NCBI GenBank assembly: GCA_001466705.2
Contig: LATX02000186.1
Coordinates: 248,001 to 312,000 of the forward strand
Source of the DNA: Moniliophthora roreri
Lineage: Eukaryota; Basidiomycota; Agaricomycetes; Agaricales; Marasmiaceae
Length of the DNA stretch: 64,000 nucleotides
Reading direction: 5' to 3'
In this document: in pieces, positions 38,931-51,941 of the stretch
Position numbering within the stretch: the stretch's first letter is position 1
Layout of the letters: each line of letters starts with the position of its first letter
Notes under the pieces: generated by a model
Told to the model about the DNA's origin: nothing
The model's input: only the letters and a program-made list of their open reading frames with translations
The model's database searches: none
Program-made: the position numbers and the translations under genes

Positions 38931-41168
38931 TAGTAAAATCCTTCCAGAGATCTATACGAATGCTGTAGGATTCGGGCAGTATGGTTTTCTGTACTTTTAG
39001 CATGTTTCATTCTCTTCGTTTGTATGATTGTGTATCTAATAAGTGCTTGCTGTACCTCGATCTTGTGCCCCATATGCTCGGACTTGACAGGGGGGCCGCT
39101 GTTAGCTGGCGAGTATCTAAATGAATAATGGTTATCGACGCAACTTCGGTACACTAGATCAGTCAGCAAGCGCTGCTGACCAATCGGCCTAGGAAATTGA
39201 GTTTACAGAGGTCAAAACGCGTGGTGATCGAGACCCTGCTCTGCTCCACGACGCTCGGCTCGGACTAATAGGGCCTCCCACGAAACTTGGGCTTGACCCT
39301 GAGCTTTTCCATTACTGGCCGGCACTTGGAAAATCAAGTGAATTGAAGAATGAAAAACCTTACTAAAGCTGTAAGGCGGCCAGAAACTTGAAGCGGAAGC
39401 GCCGATGGGATACTTTTGATTAGTGAAAGTGACGAAGCGTCTGACCGACGGTCTTGGGGGAGGATACTGTCAATAACGTCTAGACTAGACTTGCAGACGA
39501 CTTGATATGCTTTTATGCATGAACAAACGCTTGAGTCGCTCAATCATTGTGGTTCTGGGTGATCTAGAAGATATGACTGGGATACTGGATCTAAAACGTG
39601 ACGTTTGGGGTCAGAAGTTGAATCGGTGGATCCACGCGTTGATCACGCGAGTTATCTTTAGTATTAGGTAATAGTATTACCGATCGGCTTACGATGTTCG
39701 ATCACTGCAAGTAAACTGGGCCCGCCGATCATCGATCATCGTACTCACTGCGTGAAACGTCAGATTATCGCGTGGGAAGAATCTGATGATTCGGCCGACA
39801 TTCTCGCAACATCCTCGTGTTCAACAGGATCCATGTATCCTCTCTATATTCCCCCCTAGGGCCTGTACCCAAATGACGCGCGGACTTGGAAAAAATTCTC
39901 GTACTTGCTTATTACTCTGACACGTCATCATCGCCAGTTCACCGATATCGTCGCCGACTCTCATATTGACGCGAAGCCTCTGCAAAGACATCAATCACCT
40001 TGATGTATTTGGATAGTGGTTAGTCCGGGTGGTTTGGATGGAATGAAAATGCTCAGGTGCGTGTGCTATCTGCTGATCTTGTGAGCTCCGCTAACCTCTA
40101 CTTGCAGCACCTTATTTCGGACGGGATCTACGTGTTCATACTGAAAGTGTTCACCTCGCGAAGCGCACATCGAGAAGGCAAAAACCATCCTTATCAAGCT
40201 GACAGAACCAAGGGCGTCTCGGACAACAACTCTTAAGCGGCATCTCTCTTACGAGTCTCTGAGCGGTTTCTGAACGATGGCATTGATTCTGGTAAGTCTC
40301 ACACATTACCCGTATTGCAACTCATTAACTATCTCGTATTGAACAGGGCGTCATGATCGGTCTCATATGAGCCAGCTCTGGTGAGTGTCCTAGATTTGGC
40401 TTTCACCCATCCATGAAGTCTGATGACGAGTACGTTAAACAGAACCTCTCGGCGTTACATGTTTATCTTTGTGAGTATTCATGCACATCCCTGAACAAGT
40501 GTACTCACGAACTGTTCTATCACAGCCAAGTCTTCGACTCAGGTAACACCATGTTGTTCACAGTAAGTATCTATACTACCGAAACCTGTTCAACAAGCTG
40601 AATGATCCACACAGTGTTCAGCGGTTTCTGGCCACTCAATACTCCCAAAAAACGGTACATGTCCGCTTAGCTGTGACCTTCGGTCGGCAACTGTCTAGCT
40701 AGTGGCTCCTCTGCCCCTTGTTTGACTGTCTTTTCATCTAGATAATTTGTATTTTATGTCCATAGTCCTTGTTCATAACATAGAACCAATTTCATTATCA
40801 TTTATGTCCTATAAAGAGCAGAGAAAGGAAGATGAGGCTGGTACTGGGAGGGGTGGTAGGGCTAGCCAGATTATACCCTGAGAGAATGTTGTGAGAATCT
40901 GTGTCGGAATGTCAGCAAAACATTGGCGGATCGATGACATTCGCAAGATATCCTCATTTTAGGGGATCTTGCAGCTTTTTCGAGGGAATCTCTATCGGAT
41001 CACGAGATTCTTCCCGAATCCCCACGGCGCGTAACCTGGCATTTTGCGCAGTGGCTTACTTTTGACTTGAAGGCCGTTTTTAGTATGTACTGGAATATAA
41101 TTGAACAGCCTACTCAAGATGATAATCATCAGGCGCACGCCTTCTCAAGCCTCCCTGGCCTGAATTGA
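38931..41168. other. Spacer between the inverted BTB-like paralogues
   Basis: About 2.2 kb without a supported gene. The plus ORF 40413-40601 and minus ORF 39334-39543 show no motif. The spacer contains several GATC-rich, palindrome-like stretches around 39650-39780 but no clear element borders. Confidence 0.4.
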
Positions 41169-42171
41169 TCATATTGTCATACGGATCTCTGTGAATGCTG
41201 TTGGGACATATTCGAACGGACTAGGCATTTCCAGACTCACAACTGTGGCCGACCACTCTGCAAGGACAGCATTCAAACGCGCGTCTCTGGCTCTTGTACA
41301 GTCCTTGCAAGTAATACTACTTGTGTGGGACATTACTGCTTCTCGGATGAGGCCTGGTACTGTGCCTGGTAGAGCAGAAATTAGTCGTAAGTTGCATATA
41401 ATGAGCAACCTACTCACCCGCGTTAACCTTGCCTATCAAGAATCCAACCGATGTATTCCACTCTCCCTTCAGCACTTGTTGATCCTCAGATCGACACTCT
41501 TCTGTTTCACTATGGGAATCGGGAGCCTTGGCCAGTAGGCTCAAGAGTGTTGTTTGTCTGATCCTGTGTAGACGAAGCAAGCGTAACAGGTATGTCGGTC
41601 CCATATGTTTGGCTAGTTCTTTCTTCAAGCTCGCAAGATCAACCGACAGGGTGTGTGATGAGGCCGTCACGGCTAGATCATTCATATCATGGTGTCCAGC
41701 AAGGGAGTATACTTCCACAGAATGTAGCGGCGCAAAGGACAGCATTCTGTTGAAAAGTGGCGTTCGAGGCAATATAACCGATTTGACCGGTATGCCAAAG
41801 GTCGGCAGCCATCCAATTCCTCTCGCGAGCAACTGGAAATCATCCAAGCTATTTCCACTTGAGGTAATGGGTACATTCACGTAAATCGCATGAAGTACAA
41901 TCTTCAGTTCAGATGAAGGAAGATTTTTTAGGAACACCATACGGTTTACGCTTGCCTGGCTGGGGAGGGGGAGTAGGCCATTAAAGTTATTGTTAGAAAG
42001 CCGGAGTAGTGTGTATTCATCGGTGTAGAAGGAAACTGAATCTTTGGAGACGAGTATGATGTTTGGTGGGGGTCTTTCCGTCCCAACAACATCCGGTCCA
42101 AAGCCTTGCGAAACTGGTATTGTTTGGGTTTGAGACTGAGGGGAAACATTAGTGGAGGAGGATGAGAGCAC
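41169..42171 (-). CDS. BTB/POZ-like protein, copy 2
   Basis: Paralogue of the gene at 37766-38930, on the opposite strand. Exon 1 is 42171-41418: MLSSSSTN, then ISQ-like TIPVSQGFGPDVVG, PPPNIILVSKDSVSFYTDEY, LARGIGWLPTFGIPVKS and EWNTSVGFLIGKVNA. An intron of about 52 bp joins exon 2 from 41365, reading SSITCKDCTRARDARLNAVL. Shared blocks (ARGIGWLPTFG, NNNF.GLLPL, TC.DC..ARDARLN) span the whole length, and the intron before the last exon is conserved. A further small intron near the 3' end is possible. The function is unknown; a protein-interaction adaptor role is inferred. Confidence 0.6.
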
Positions 42172-43013
42172 AATAGGCGAATGATCGCACTACCTCGGCG
42201 TGACGTGCACCAGAAATGTCTCGATGAATAGCGATTCTGTTGAGAGAGAGCTCGCCGTGAAAAATTCTGTGTCTGACGGAAGGATCTAAACTTACTGCGA
42301 GTGTTGGATGTTGGAGGATGTGTTCTGATCTCTTTGGTTTGGATTGGTAGGCATTTGAGCGATATAATTTGATATGCTCACCTTACTAAGTTAAATATCG
42401 CTTTCCTTTGTAGCGGTAGAAAAACTTTCTCACCTCGCAATAGGTACTAAATGATTTTCCGGCAACTACCTTGGAGAAGAGCGTCCAATCGCCACTCCAT
42501 TATCGATGATTCGACATTCTTTCTCTAGGTGGATCTGGACTCAAGTTGAACTTTGAGCTCTGATCTTGTCCAACTTACATAGACAGTTCCAGAGCGCTGA
42601 AATCGAACGGTACGGCAAACAAATTCAAATTGAGACCGAGCAATCAGCCGAAATAGGGCAGTTTTCTCCCACAACGCGCTCAGGTATTGAGGCAGGTATA
42701 ACTCTGACAGGAGTTCACGCACTCTGACGAGGCTCTCGGCCCTCAGGCCTCAGGCAACGAGATGACTCAAGGAATCCACCGACAGACGTCTCTATGGTTG
42801 CCATCGGTGCGTGTTTTTTTTTTGTTCTTGAGGTGACAACCGATGCGGAACTGGATACCCTTTTGTTATAAAGTATTACTTTTTGTTAGCAACTTGGTTT
42901 ATTTAGACGAGTGAATCTCGTCCAAAACCTTTTTTTGTGTGAGCCTCGCTTTCTCTATATTCTTTCCTTGCGTGCTAAAGACATAATCTCCCCAGTTTCT
43001 TCCTACTTGCGGG
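42172..43013. other. Intergenic
   Basis: Upstream flanks of the BTB-like gene (minus) and of the orphan membrane-protein gene (plus), which diverge here. ORFs are short. A T-rich run lies near 42820. Nothing else seen. Confidence 0.4.
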
Positions 43014-44186
43014 ATGCAATACTCTCTCACACCGGTTGAGAACCTAGCGCCAAAAGAACGAGCTACGATCACTCTTGCTGACAGACAGGCATGCGAATGG
43101 GATACCCCTTCTCCACCTCGAGTCCCGATTCCTCGCACCAAGGAAGGGTATGTTCAGGGGGGTTTTTCCGAGATTGACAAAGTATCCTAAACTTCTTTTT
43201 CCAGAGACCTTGAAAAGACCATTCGCGTGCAATTCTACTCCCACATCTCCAAGATACACAGAAAATGCTTGCCAGACATGGAGGCATCCATTGATTTGGA
43301 TGAGGAGAAGAGACTCCATATCAGTCATGTGTCGGCTTTGTGGGGCTTGGATAGCTGTGTGGTGCGCCTTACGCTATTCCTTGATCGAACGACTGCTTAT
43401 TGTACCGCCTCAGCCTGTCGATCGAGAGACGGGTCGGCCTTTGTACCAGCTAGTGGGACGAGGAACAAACGGCATCATCGAATTCCCTTGGGTGCTCAAA
43501 CTGCAACATGAAAAACTGAATGAAGAGGAGATATTCTTTGACAACCACGACGTGATGCACAAGAGAAAAGTAAAGGACACGGGTACAATCATGTTCATCG
43601 GTGCGTTTCATACCGACAAATACCATCGTTTTCCTCGTCTGATCGAATCGAATCCTCAGAGCCTTCCACGTCTAAATATACATCCCGAAAGCGTGCGTTC
43701 AGAGAAAGCAGAATGATGTTTTTCCAAGCTATCATCATGTTATGCACTCTCATGAATGACATTGCGAAACAAACCTTGCTCGACAGCAAGGCCGGCCTTT
43801 TAAAGCTCTACCATTGGACACCTCTCCCGCTGTATATCCAAGATATAAAGCGGGTCTACAGGTTCACTTGTCGATGGATAAAGGCATCGCACGTATGGAT
43901 GGGTACCACGGGAAAGAATCTGGCCATCAAATACGGGTATGCTGCAGCGGATTACCTTCAGGATCTCGTTACGTTCCTCATAACTTGGTTCAAGCTCGAA
44001 CTAGCTGCAATATATTACCAGTGTATCAGGGCTTTGTACACCGTTATCGGTATCGAGCGCCTACTGCAAATTGGGATCCGAGGGATGGGTATTGCAAGGT
44101 ACCAGAATTTGGCTTCCGAGATCCTGACGGTTGTTGCTACTGTTTGCGTCTTGTTGGTATGGTTCTTGTACCCAATGATAAAATGA
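43014..44186 (+). CDS. Orphan protein with C-terminal membrane anchor
   Basis: Not recognised. From the ATG at 43014 (MQYSLTPVENLAPKER) the exons are 43014-43147, about 43205-43357 and about 43407-43599. Either one intron follows directly to about 43732, or a 33-nt in-frame exon lies at about 43659-43691. The last exon runs to TGA at 44186. Coding quality is judged from three introns of normal size that each switch frame correctly. The middle part reads GRPLYQLVGRGTNGIIEF and VLKLQHEKLNEEEIFF. The last exon is helical and ends with a strong hydrophobic segment, TVVATVCVLLVWFLYP, close to the C-terminus, as in tail-anchored proteins. It is tail to tail with CDH1. Confidence 0.5.
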
Positions 44187-44732
44187 GGAATCTGGTGTTG
44201 TACTCGATTGCTATGCTCTGTATCGTATAATATGTACTGTGTCTATGTCTTATGCCTCCAAATCAATATGTCTCTTATGTATCAACGGTACCGAGTTTTG
44301 AGAGTCGAAAAGACTTTCATATTCATTTACAGTAGTGTATATCTATAGTTTGTTTTATATCTATAGTCTGTTTGTGTACCAAGAACCCATATGATAGAAG
44401 ATTTTGAATGAATAGAACTATGTGCGAATGATGAATAAATGAGATGTACACTATGTATGTAGGCAGTAGAGCTACAGGTATAAATAATGTCGATTATGTA
44501 TGTTGGATGTTGGAAGCGCGAGGTGGGTGCAGATGCAATGGGAGAGATTTAGAAAGCAATACAAGGACATGAACATGGGGATATAACATGGCGAAAAGAA
44601 AACATGATTGGGATTGGATTTATGCAGCAAGTTGAATGATGAACTGGGTGTCAAATTTTTATGCATAACAGAGACCATATGATGAGAAACCGAAGAGGAG
44701 AGAAAGAGAAACAGTGACAAGAGCCTGGTATG
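44187..44732. other. 3' intergenic between convergent genes
   Basis: AT-rich 545 bp with short repeats such as TATCTATAGT(C)TGTTT at about 44340-44370. It would contain the polyadenylation regions of both flanking genes. No coding signal. Confidence 0.45.
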
Positions 44733-46564
44733 TCACCGTATTAGTTTTCCGTAATTGAGGACACTATCCTCATTCTTGAATTCCGTTGTGCGTCCTGGGA
44801 AGACGCTCCAGAAACGTAGCGTCTGATCGCCACCCCCGGTGACGATGGAATCACCATCAGGGCTCAAGGCAACGTACTGGACACATTGCGTGTGTCCGAT
44901 GAGCGAGGAAACCATGGTCATCGTTGGGTACTTCCAAATACAGATCTGGTTCGGGATAGCGGTTGTGGAGTACCCGTGGGTAGAGACGAGTTCGTGCGAG
45001 TTGATGGACCACAGCAGGTTGCAGACCTAAGCATGAATATCCTTAGAGATGGGCGCAACATTGCAGACAAAACCGACATACCTGACTGCCCGTATCAATC
45101 TCATTAAGCATCGTACCCGTTGATGTATTCCAAAACCTGATACATCGGTCTCGCTGGCCACCTCCAGAAGCCAATATTCCCGAAACATGGGGATCCCAGG
45201 CTAGCCCCTTCACAGCAGCCTTGTGCTGATGGAATTTGTAGAGAGGTAAGTCTCCTGTGAACCTTTGGGTCGCAGCGGCACCCAACGCACGGGAGGCAGA
45301 AGCCAATTCTGGGACCCCAAGTATATGAGCACGTTTGGAGCCCCTCAGGTCCCATACGCACACTTTATTATCGTTTCCTCCGCTGGCGAGGAGTGCCCGG
45401 TGTGGACCACCGTCGCTGCTCCATTTGATCCCACAGACTTCCTGCTTGTGCCCGACCGACCTCTTGAACGGCTTCGTCGAAGGATCTCGGTGATCCCAGT
45501 GTTGCACTGAGTGGTCTCGAGAGCCGGAAGAGAGGGTGTCTGCCGTCCATGAAAGGCATGCAATACGTTTGCCGTTATGAGCGTCCTTATACGTGCGTAT
45601 CAGACTGAGGGTAGAGGCATCGTAGATTTCCATGTGCCCATCATAAGTGCCTACCGCAATCGTGGGGCCCTAGAGAGAAGAACCCGTTAGTGCTGTGTAG
45701 ACTGACAGATAGACGATATCAAGACATACCGTTCGTTGCCACGCCACTGAGCTGTATTCGTCTTTGGAGTCGGAAACAGCACACAGCTTTGCAACAGTCT
45801 GGTTTTCCGCTCTCCAGAGGAATATGCTTTTGCCTAGACCGACGCCAAGGATACCAGTACTAGACCAATCGACCAAATTTGTATAAAAATCGTCGGAAAG
45901 GTCTGGAGCATCAAGACACCTGTACGGCGCTTTCGCAATGTTTCTAATATGGGGGCGAGGCTGATTCATCAAGGACCTTGTTTCTCTTTGCATCGGACTT
46001 GTCTGGTAGGTCAGGTCCGTCGGGTTGTCAAAACGATCTGGGGACATATCAGGTCGGGGACGGAGTGGTGAACTGTAAGCGAATATTCGTCCTGGAGAAG
46101 GAGTAGTAGTCGTGAGTTCTGAGAGAAGAACAGACTTGTATAGATCGTTGGCCTGGTCTGTATAGTACCGTTTAGACACTATGAATGATAATGCCACGAT
46201 AATGCCACGCACCTTTCACCGGGTCAGGTAAAATTCTAGTTGTTGTTTTCGGGAAGAGTGACGGCGACTTTTGCTCCCCAAGACTGTAGGCTGCCTTCAG
46301 ACTATCCCTGTCCCGCGATGGCACAAATCGGTCGCCACTCTCTCCACTGCTGTATCGCACCTTCTGCCGCCGAGTCGGAGTATTGGTGACATCAGCTGGT
46401 TTCGCAAGTATCCTAACTCTTCTCGAAGGTGATCTTGAGGGTGAAGATTGCCCATCTAGGTTGAGATCTAGCCGGCGACGCTTTCTCCGAGGTGAGTTTT
46501 CGCTGCCGTTTCCATGTGATGCTCGTAGTCGCTTCCCAAAACTTGAGTTCTTCAAAGATGACAT
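44733..46564 (-). CDS. CDH1: APC/C activator Cdh1 (Fizzy-related WD40 protein)
   Basis: Substrate-recruiting activator of the anaphase-promoting complex in late mitosis and G1. Four exons: 46564-46213, 46157-45730, 45669-45082 and 45026-44733, totalling 1,662 nt and 553 aa. The N-terminus is basic and Ser/Arg-rich (RRKRRRLD), with phosphorylation-type SP sites. The C box is DRFVPSR at about residue 80. A second family block, FAYSSPLRP, precedes IRNIAKAPYRCLDAPDLSDD, which leads into the seven-bladed WD40 propeller (for example SSVAWQRT, IACLSWTAD, VCGIKWSSDGG, GLAWDPH and LSPDGDSIVTGGGDQTLRFW). The protein ends KLIR, giving the C-terminal Ile-Arg tail that docks on APC/C. The C box form and the IR tail point to Cdh1 more than Cdc20. 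Intact. Confidence 0.93.
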
Positions 46565-47091
46565 GAGCTTGGGGCCTATAAGGTTTGTTCTAAGTCATTC
46601 CTCCAAGAAAAGACAGGATCTGGGAGTGGAGTTACTCACTGGATTGTGGTGGTAAGGAGGAGGGAGCCGTGGGAAACTAATCAACAAGCACCGGGCCGTA
46701 GCCGTGAATAACGGAAAAACCTCGAATCCTTGCCTAGTTTCCCTGAACTTGCCATCACCCTGCCACCTGTTGCTACCCAATGATGATTTGTTCGGAAGCC
46801 TTTTCAGGCCATCTATAGGGCCTTTCCTACATACGGAGCCTTAGTTCTCTAAAGACAGGCTTACCTGGATATGGGTGAAGTGTTTTGCAGGCACCGGGAA
46901 CGTCTATGACACGTTTTCCCGATCAGGCGTTTACGGTAATGGGAACGGGCAACGCTCCGTTCCCCGTTTTCTCCGCTTCCTTCGTCCCGCCTCAGATATG
47001 TTTGCCTCCGCCTCCCGTATGGTTTTCTATGTCTTCCCCCTTGTAAAATAGCGGAAAAAATCAGGTTAATCAAAATAAATACCTCATAGCG
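46565..47091. other. Upstream of CDH1, left border of CpG-free island
   Basis: Normal base composition with many CpGs up to the last one at 47090-47091, after which CpG disappears. It contains the presumed CDH1 promoter. A small minus ORF (46861-47073) shows nothing recognisable. Confidence 0.45.
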
Positions 47092-50000
47092 TGAAACCTC
47101 AATGTAAAATTTGTATATTTCAGAGAAATTGTGAGAATTTTAGGCAATTCACTGAGAATCACCCAAGTTGCTACTTTTTGGTAAATGGTGTGAAAGATAT
47201 GATAATTCACCAGAAATTTCTACAAATGACACCCTGGAATCCAATGCAATAACTGTGCAGCATGAAATTGCAGAATACTCCAACAGAAAATTGTAAGATA
47301 TTGTGCTAGATACTCTAAAAAAATGCTCAGGCAATTCCAGGATATTTTCCTGTGAATTCCCAGAGAAATCCTTGACAATAGTATGAAATATGAGAGAATC
47401 CATGACTGGTAAAATTTCAGAAAATCCTTGCTGTACCTGGAAGACCTTGAAGAGTATTGAGAACATTTCTCTTGATTTCTATATGTGGCACTACCTAAGT
47501 GTACTGCCTGACTACAGCTAGGTTTAGTGAAGTATCAGCTATATACAATAAATGTCTTTGGAGTGCTTTACAGCACTTGGAAAGAGCCTAAAGATTCTGA
47601 GTAAGTTGGTTAGCAATATGATACTATTCTTGCTATTGTGTCAATACATTGCTGCATTTCTGTGCCTTCAATATTAAATGATTGAGCTCTTCAATAATAT
47701 GTCCTAGAAGTGTCTGTGCACATATTCCTACAAAAGTAGCATTTTTACTAGTATAAAAGTGTGCATTAAGGCAAGTTTGATGCCACACATTGCTAATAGT
47801 TGAGCCATTAAGTCAAGAAGATGCTTTGAGACAATGACAGAGTATGAGGAACTGCAGTGATACTGTGCTAGTGCTTCAAGCTAGACCATATCAGCTACTG
47901 AGCCTTCCAGAACAGTGTAAAAGAGCATTCAGAACAAGCTGACACAACACAGCTTTGACTGAGAAGAGATTTGATAATGGATCACTCAATTCTTAACTTT
48001 GAAGATTATTAAGACAAGATTTACCTCTTGAAAGTACATCTTGACAGACTGAATATGATCAAGAGGTCTCTTCAAGAATACTATAGAAGAAAGTCAAAGC
48101 TAGTAACAGAGTACTACTTCCTCACTTTGTGCTTGAGACATCTTTATAGTAGTGTATTGCTCCAATACTTTGGAAAATAACATCTCCAACATAATAAGTC
48201 ACTTAGATCATCTTAACAAAGGGTGATCAGAAAGGCATTCTAGGAAGAATACCTAAGAAATAACAGTAACCCCCATTGAGAAGTCCAACAGCCTTGAGCC
48301 TGTGCCTTTTGTATGTACTCTAGAAACCAGAAATGTTTCTAGACCAGATTCAAGAAGCAGGGAGCAGAGTCAAGGCTCAAAAGCTGTATAATACCATATG
48401 CTATTCATATTTCAAGATTGAACCTTGTAACACCATGCTTGATGCTACAGACTAACTTAGGTCTCAAGTCCTCTCATCAAGTCACAAGTATTTACTACAG
48501 AATTACTGTACTATACATCTACTTTCTGTAACATAAATGCCATTCTATATTACTGCAGCAAGAGGAGGACTACCTACCCATCCACTTTGTCTTGCTGCTG
48601 CATTTAATACCAGTGCTATGATCTGTAATTGAGACAGATTGCTTGTGTCTCTTGTGTGGTTCTAGTTAAGTTTGGCATGTCAAGTTAGTGCTTGTCTCCA
48701 CTAGTATCCTAGAAAGAAGAGTTTCTCTTCTAGTACTTGTGCTCTCAACATTAATACTTGTTGCTACAAATTATCCTTCTTCAACACCATATTATATCTA
48801 TTATTATCTCTAACTTTATCATTGACTTCTTGTCTCTTCTCCTTTTACACATATTGAACATGCACTTTACATGCTTAATTCCTTCCTCATATTTGTTTGC
48901 CTTCAATCTGATCACCTTCCACATGTTCTACATACAGCAAGTTTGTTTCATCTTTATACATACTTTCAACATGCATTGGCCATGCCTTGCTTTTAATATA
49001 TGTTTTACATGTTTATTTCATATTAACTTCATTGTTACAATGCTCTCTTACATATTGCAGTAGTATAGTTTATATAAGGATTGATATATATACTATACTG
49101 TAATCAGTCAAGTTCCTTAGCTTGACCTTGTTTTCAATATTTACAAGTCTCATACTCAAACACTTACTCAAACTCTAAGGTCTTCACTGACCTTAAGTCT
49201 TCCTAAGACTTAACCTAATATCAAACTTAGATTTCTCTTGTCAAGCAGGGAATTTAGGCTTGTGAACTCAAGCTTTGGCTTTAAGTTGTGACTTCTGTTG
49301 TAACACCTATGCTAGAACCTGTAAGGAGTCAGGTTGCTAGTGTCTCTTATATAATTTGAGTATCTTGTATCTCAAAGGTACCTATTTCAAAGAACATACT
49401 CTTTTCTCACCTAAAGTTTCTTTGAGTCTCACCCACCAGACAACTCTTTATTAAATACTACATAATGAGTACCCTATGAGCACCATATAGCTCATGCTAT
49501 CCACCTTCTACTTTCTCTATCATCCAGCTTCTATGTGCTTCTCAAATCTACTGATGTTGAACAGGATCAGGTTCTGTGAATGGTAATCAGGTAGAGAACT
49601 TACCAGAGTAGTATTGATCACTATATATGAATCTGGCAAGTAAGAGGTTGTTGAGAACAAACTACCTGTGCAGAGTAAATATTTGGCATAAAATATTAAG
49701 AGAGAACAAACTTACAGCTTGGCAACCAGAATTCCAGAGAGAGAAGTGAGATCTATCAAGATCAAGATCAACTCTAGACATGCACAGCAGGTTTTTGTCT
49801 TTGTGTTAGATGCTATCCAGACCATGAAGGTGTTGGGGATCAGTCCTGCTATGGATTGGGGGAGGCAAAAGAGGTACCTCATGGAAGGAGAAGGCCTTGA
49901 AATGCATGTAGGTGAGAGAAGGTTCTCAATATGCAGAGGAGGGTACCAGGAGGGGGGAATAAGTATTGAGAACCTGGGAGAGGATAATATGCATCTTGTG

Positions 50001-51941
50001 ACAGGTTGGTATCTCCAGCTTCAACTCCCTCACCTTCTTCTCTACAACTTCTTCATTATCCTTCACTTGCCTGACATGTGGTACCACAGCTTTATGCTGA
50101 CATTGTTGAGATGAGCTGTAATATACAATTCAGGTCACTAAACATATGAGAAATGCATCAAGGGACTCACCTATAGGTATGCATAGTGCTATTAGTCCAT
50201 CTAGAGGGCTATAGAAGGGAGAGAGAGCTGGCAAAGGGATGGGATGCAGAAGGGAAGATAGTAGAAGGGAAGAAAGGAGCATTGGGCTGAGTTTGAAATG
50301 TAGTCAGGCTTTATGTGAAAGTGTACAGACTTTGGGGCTGGCATGGGCTGGCATAGGTTGGCTGTCCAAGAACACTAGTGAGAGCATGAAGATAATAGTG
50401 GACAAGTAAGACTGGCAATGACATGGCTTTAGCTCCAGCTCCAGCTCTGGTCCTGGACTTTCCAGGTTGCATGACTCCAATGTTCATTCAAATTGCCTGA
50501 GCTGCATCCAGCTCATTTGGTGGTCATTTCCCTTAGTTATTTCTCTGTACAGTGAAATTTCCAATAAACTTTCATACCTTACACAAGCTGGAACTCAAGT
50601 CACCATCATTGCTAACAACAGCATCCAATGCATCACTGAGCCAGAGTTTTGCCTTACATCTGATGTTACCAAAGTCCCAAACCTTGACCAGCACTTGGTT
50701 GGTGCTTGGCAATTATTCCACTGGGCTTGTTGTTTGGGAAATTCTGCACTTCTTGTAATTGGGTAATAACCAATAGTATTAATTTTACATAGGTTTTGAT
50801 GTAGTTTTAACTTGCTGTAATAATTGTATATGGGCTGTAATATGGTCATAATATGGTCATAATGCCAAACAATCCTTCTGGGTGGTTGCAATGTGGTTAT
50901 AAGAGTGTTGTAAGGAGGTCAAAATATTTCAAAATATTACAAGGAGGTTATAATACAGTTGTAGTTTGCCTGAAATTATTATAGTACATTGTAATCTACA
51001 TAATTCTGTTGCAATGCTATCAGGATGCTACATACTTTTTGCAGGTGCTCTTCAAGTGTAGTGTTTACATCTGATTCTGCCTTTCTGACCTCAGTAGAAC
51101 TAGTACTTTATGTCTTGTTCCTCTATTGGTCTAACTTCTGATTTCTCAGAGTCATATAGCTCATCTATAGAGTTGTAAACTCTGTAAAAGTTCTATTTTG
51201 TGTCTTGTATGAAGTAGTTGTCTTAACACTTCTCTATACCTTAGAAAGCCATCTTGACATTCTAGAGTACTAGAACAAGGGCTCTAGGTGTTAGATAAGA
51301 TTCAGCTCATTATAGCCCTATAGATTTGTAACTAATAGGCATCAAGAACTTAGCTGTTGAGTTGATATTTGTATTGGTTGTGTAAGTAAAGGAATATAGT
51401 GTGTATTCAAAGATACTAGAGGGAGAACAAACCCTATCCTGTTTAGAGGTCTTGTTATTACAGAAAGAGGAAGAAATATCATCTGATGATAGGTTCCTGT
51501 CATTTTAAGAGGGGGAACAAACTGCATTTGATGATGCACTATTGTGATTTGAGGAGGCTCTATTATTTTAAGATGCACCATTATCATTCAGAGAGGCCCT
51601 ATTGTACCTTGGGTGTGATACAATTGGTAGAATTGTTCTGCAAATAGTGTGTCCATTGGTAGTAGTATTCATTGTTTTTGTTATAGTACTGGCTCTGGTT
51701 CTAGAAGCAGCATTTAATGATTTTTATAGCCTCATGCAGGGCATGCTAAGTTATAAATTTTGGATAACATGAATTGTGACTATTTATCTCCATGTTAGGC
51801 TAATTCTCATAGTAATAAAGGATTGAGGAAAACAAGTGGACATTGGTTGAAGAGAGGTTGCACTTCTTCCCTAGTCCCAAAATTCTGAAACTCACAAAAA
51901 TTCCATATGCTAGAACCCTGTATATAAATTCTTGGGTGAAA
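47092..51941. mobile_element. CpG-free AT-rich island, probably a heavily deaminated retroelement
   Basis: I read every line of this interval and found no CG dinucleotide in about 4,850 bp; CpG is common immediately outside on both sides. TG and CA are abundant, as expected if CpG was converted to TpG/CpA. No intact gene is present. The longest frames (49719-50114, 50467-50766, minus 51342-51587) have no motif. A TATATAAGGA motif (about 49073) is followed by a pyrimidine-rich CTCATACTCAAACACTTACT stretch, as in fungal LTRs. I could not pair two LTRs or see a reverse transcriptase, so the element class is open. The border sequences share GTGAAAC (47091 and 51937). Confidence 0.55.

Noticed and set aside
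39640..39790. GATC-rich palindromic stretch as a possible element end
   Set aside because: Short dispersed palindromes only; no defined borders or second copy in the window.
48758..49063. 101-codon hydrophobic ORF in the CpG-free island
   Set aside because: Hydrophobicity follows from T-rich sequence; no domain, and the whole island is decayed.
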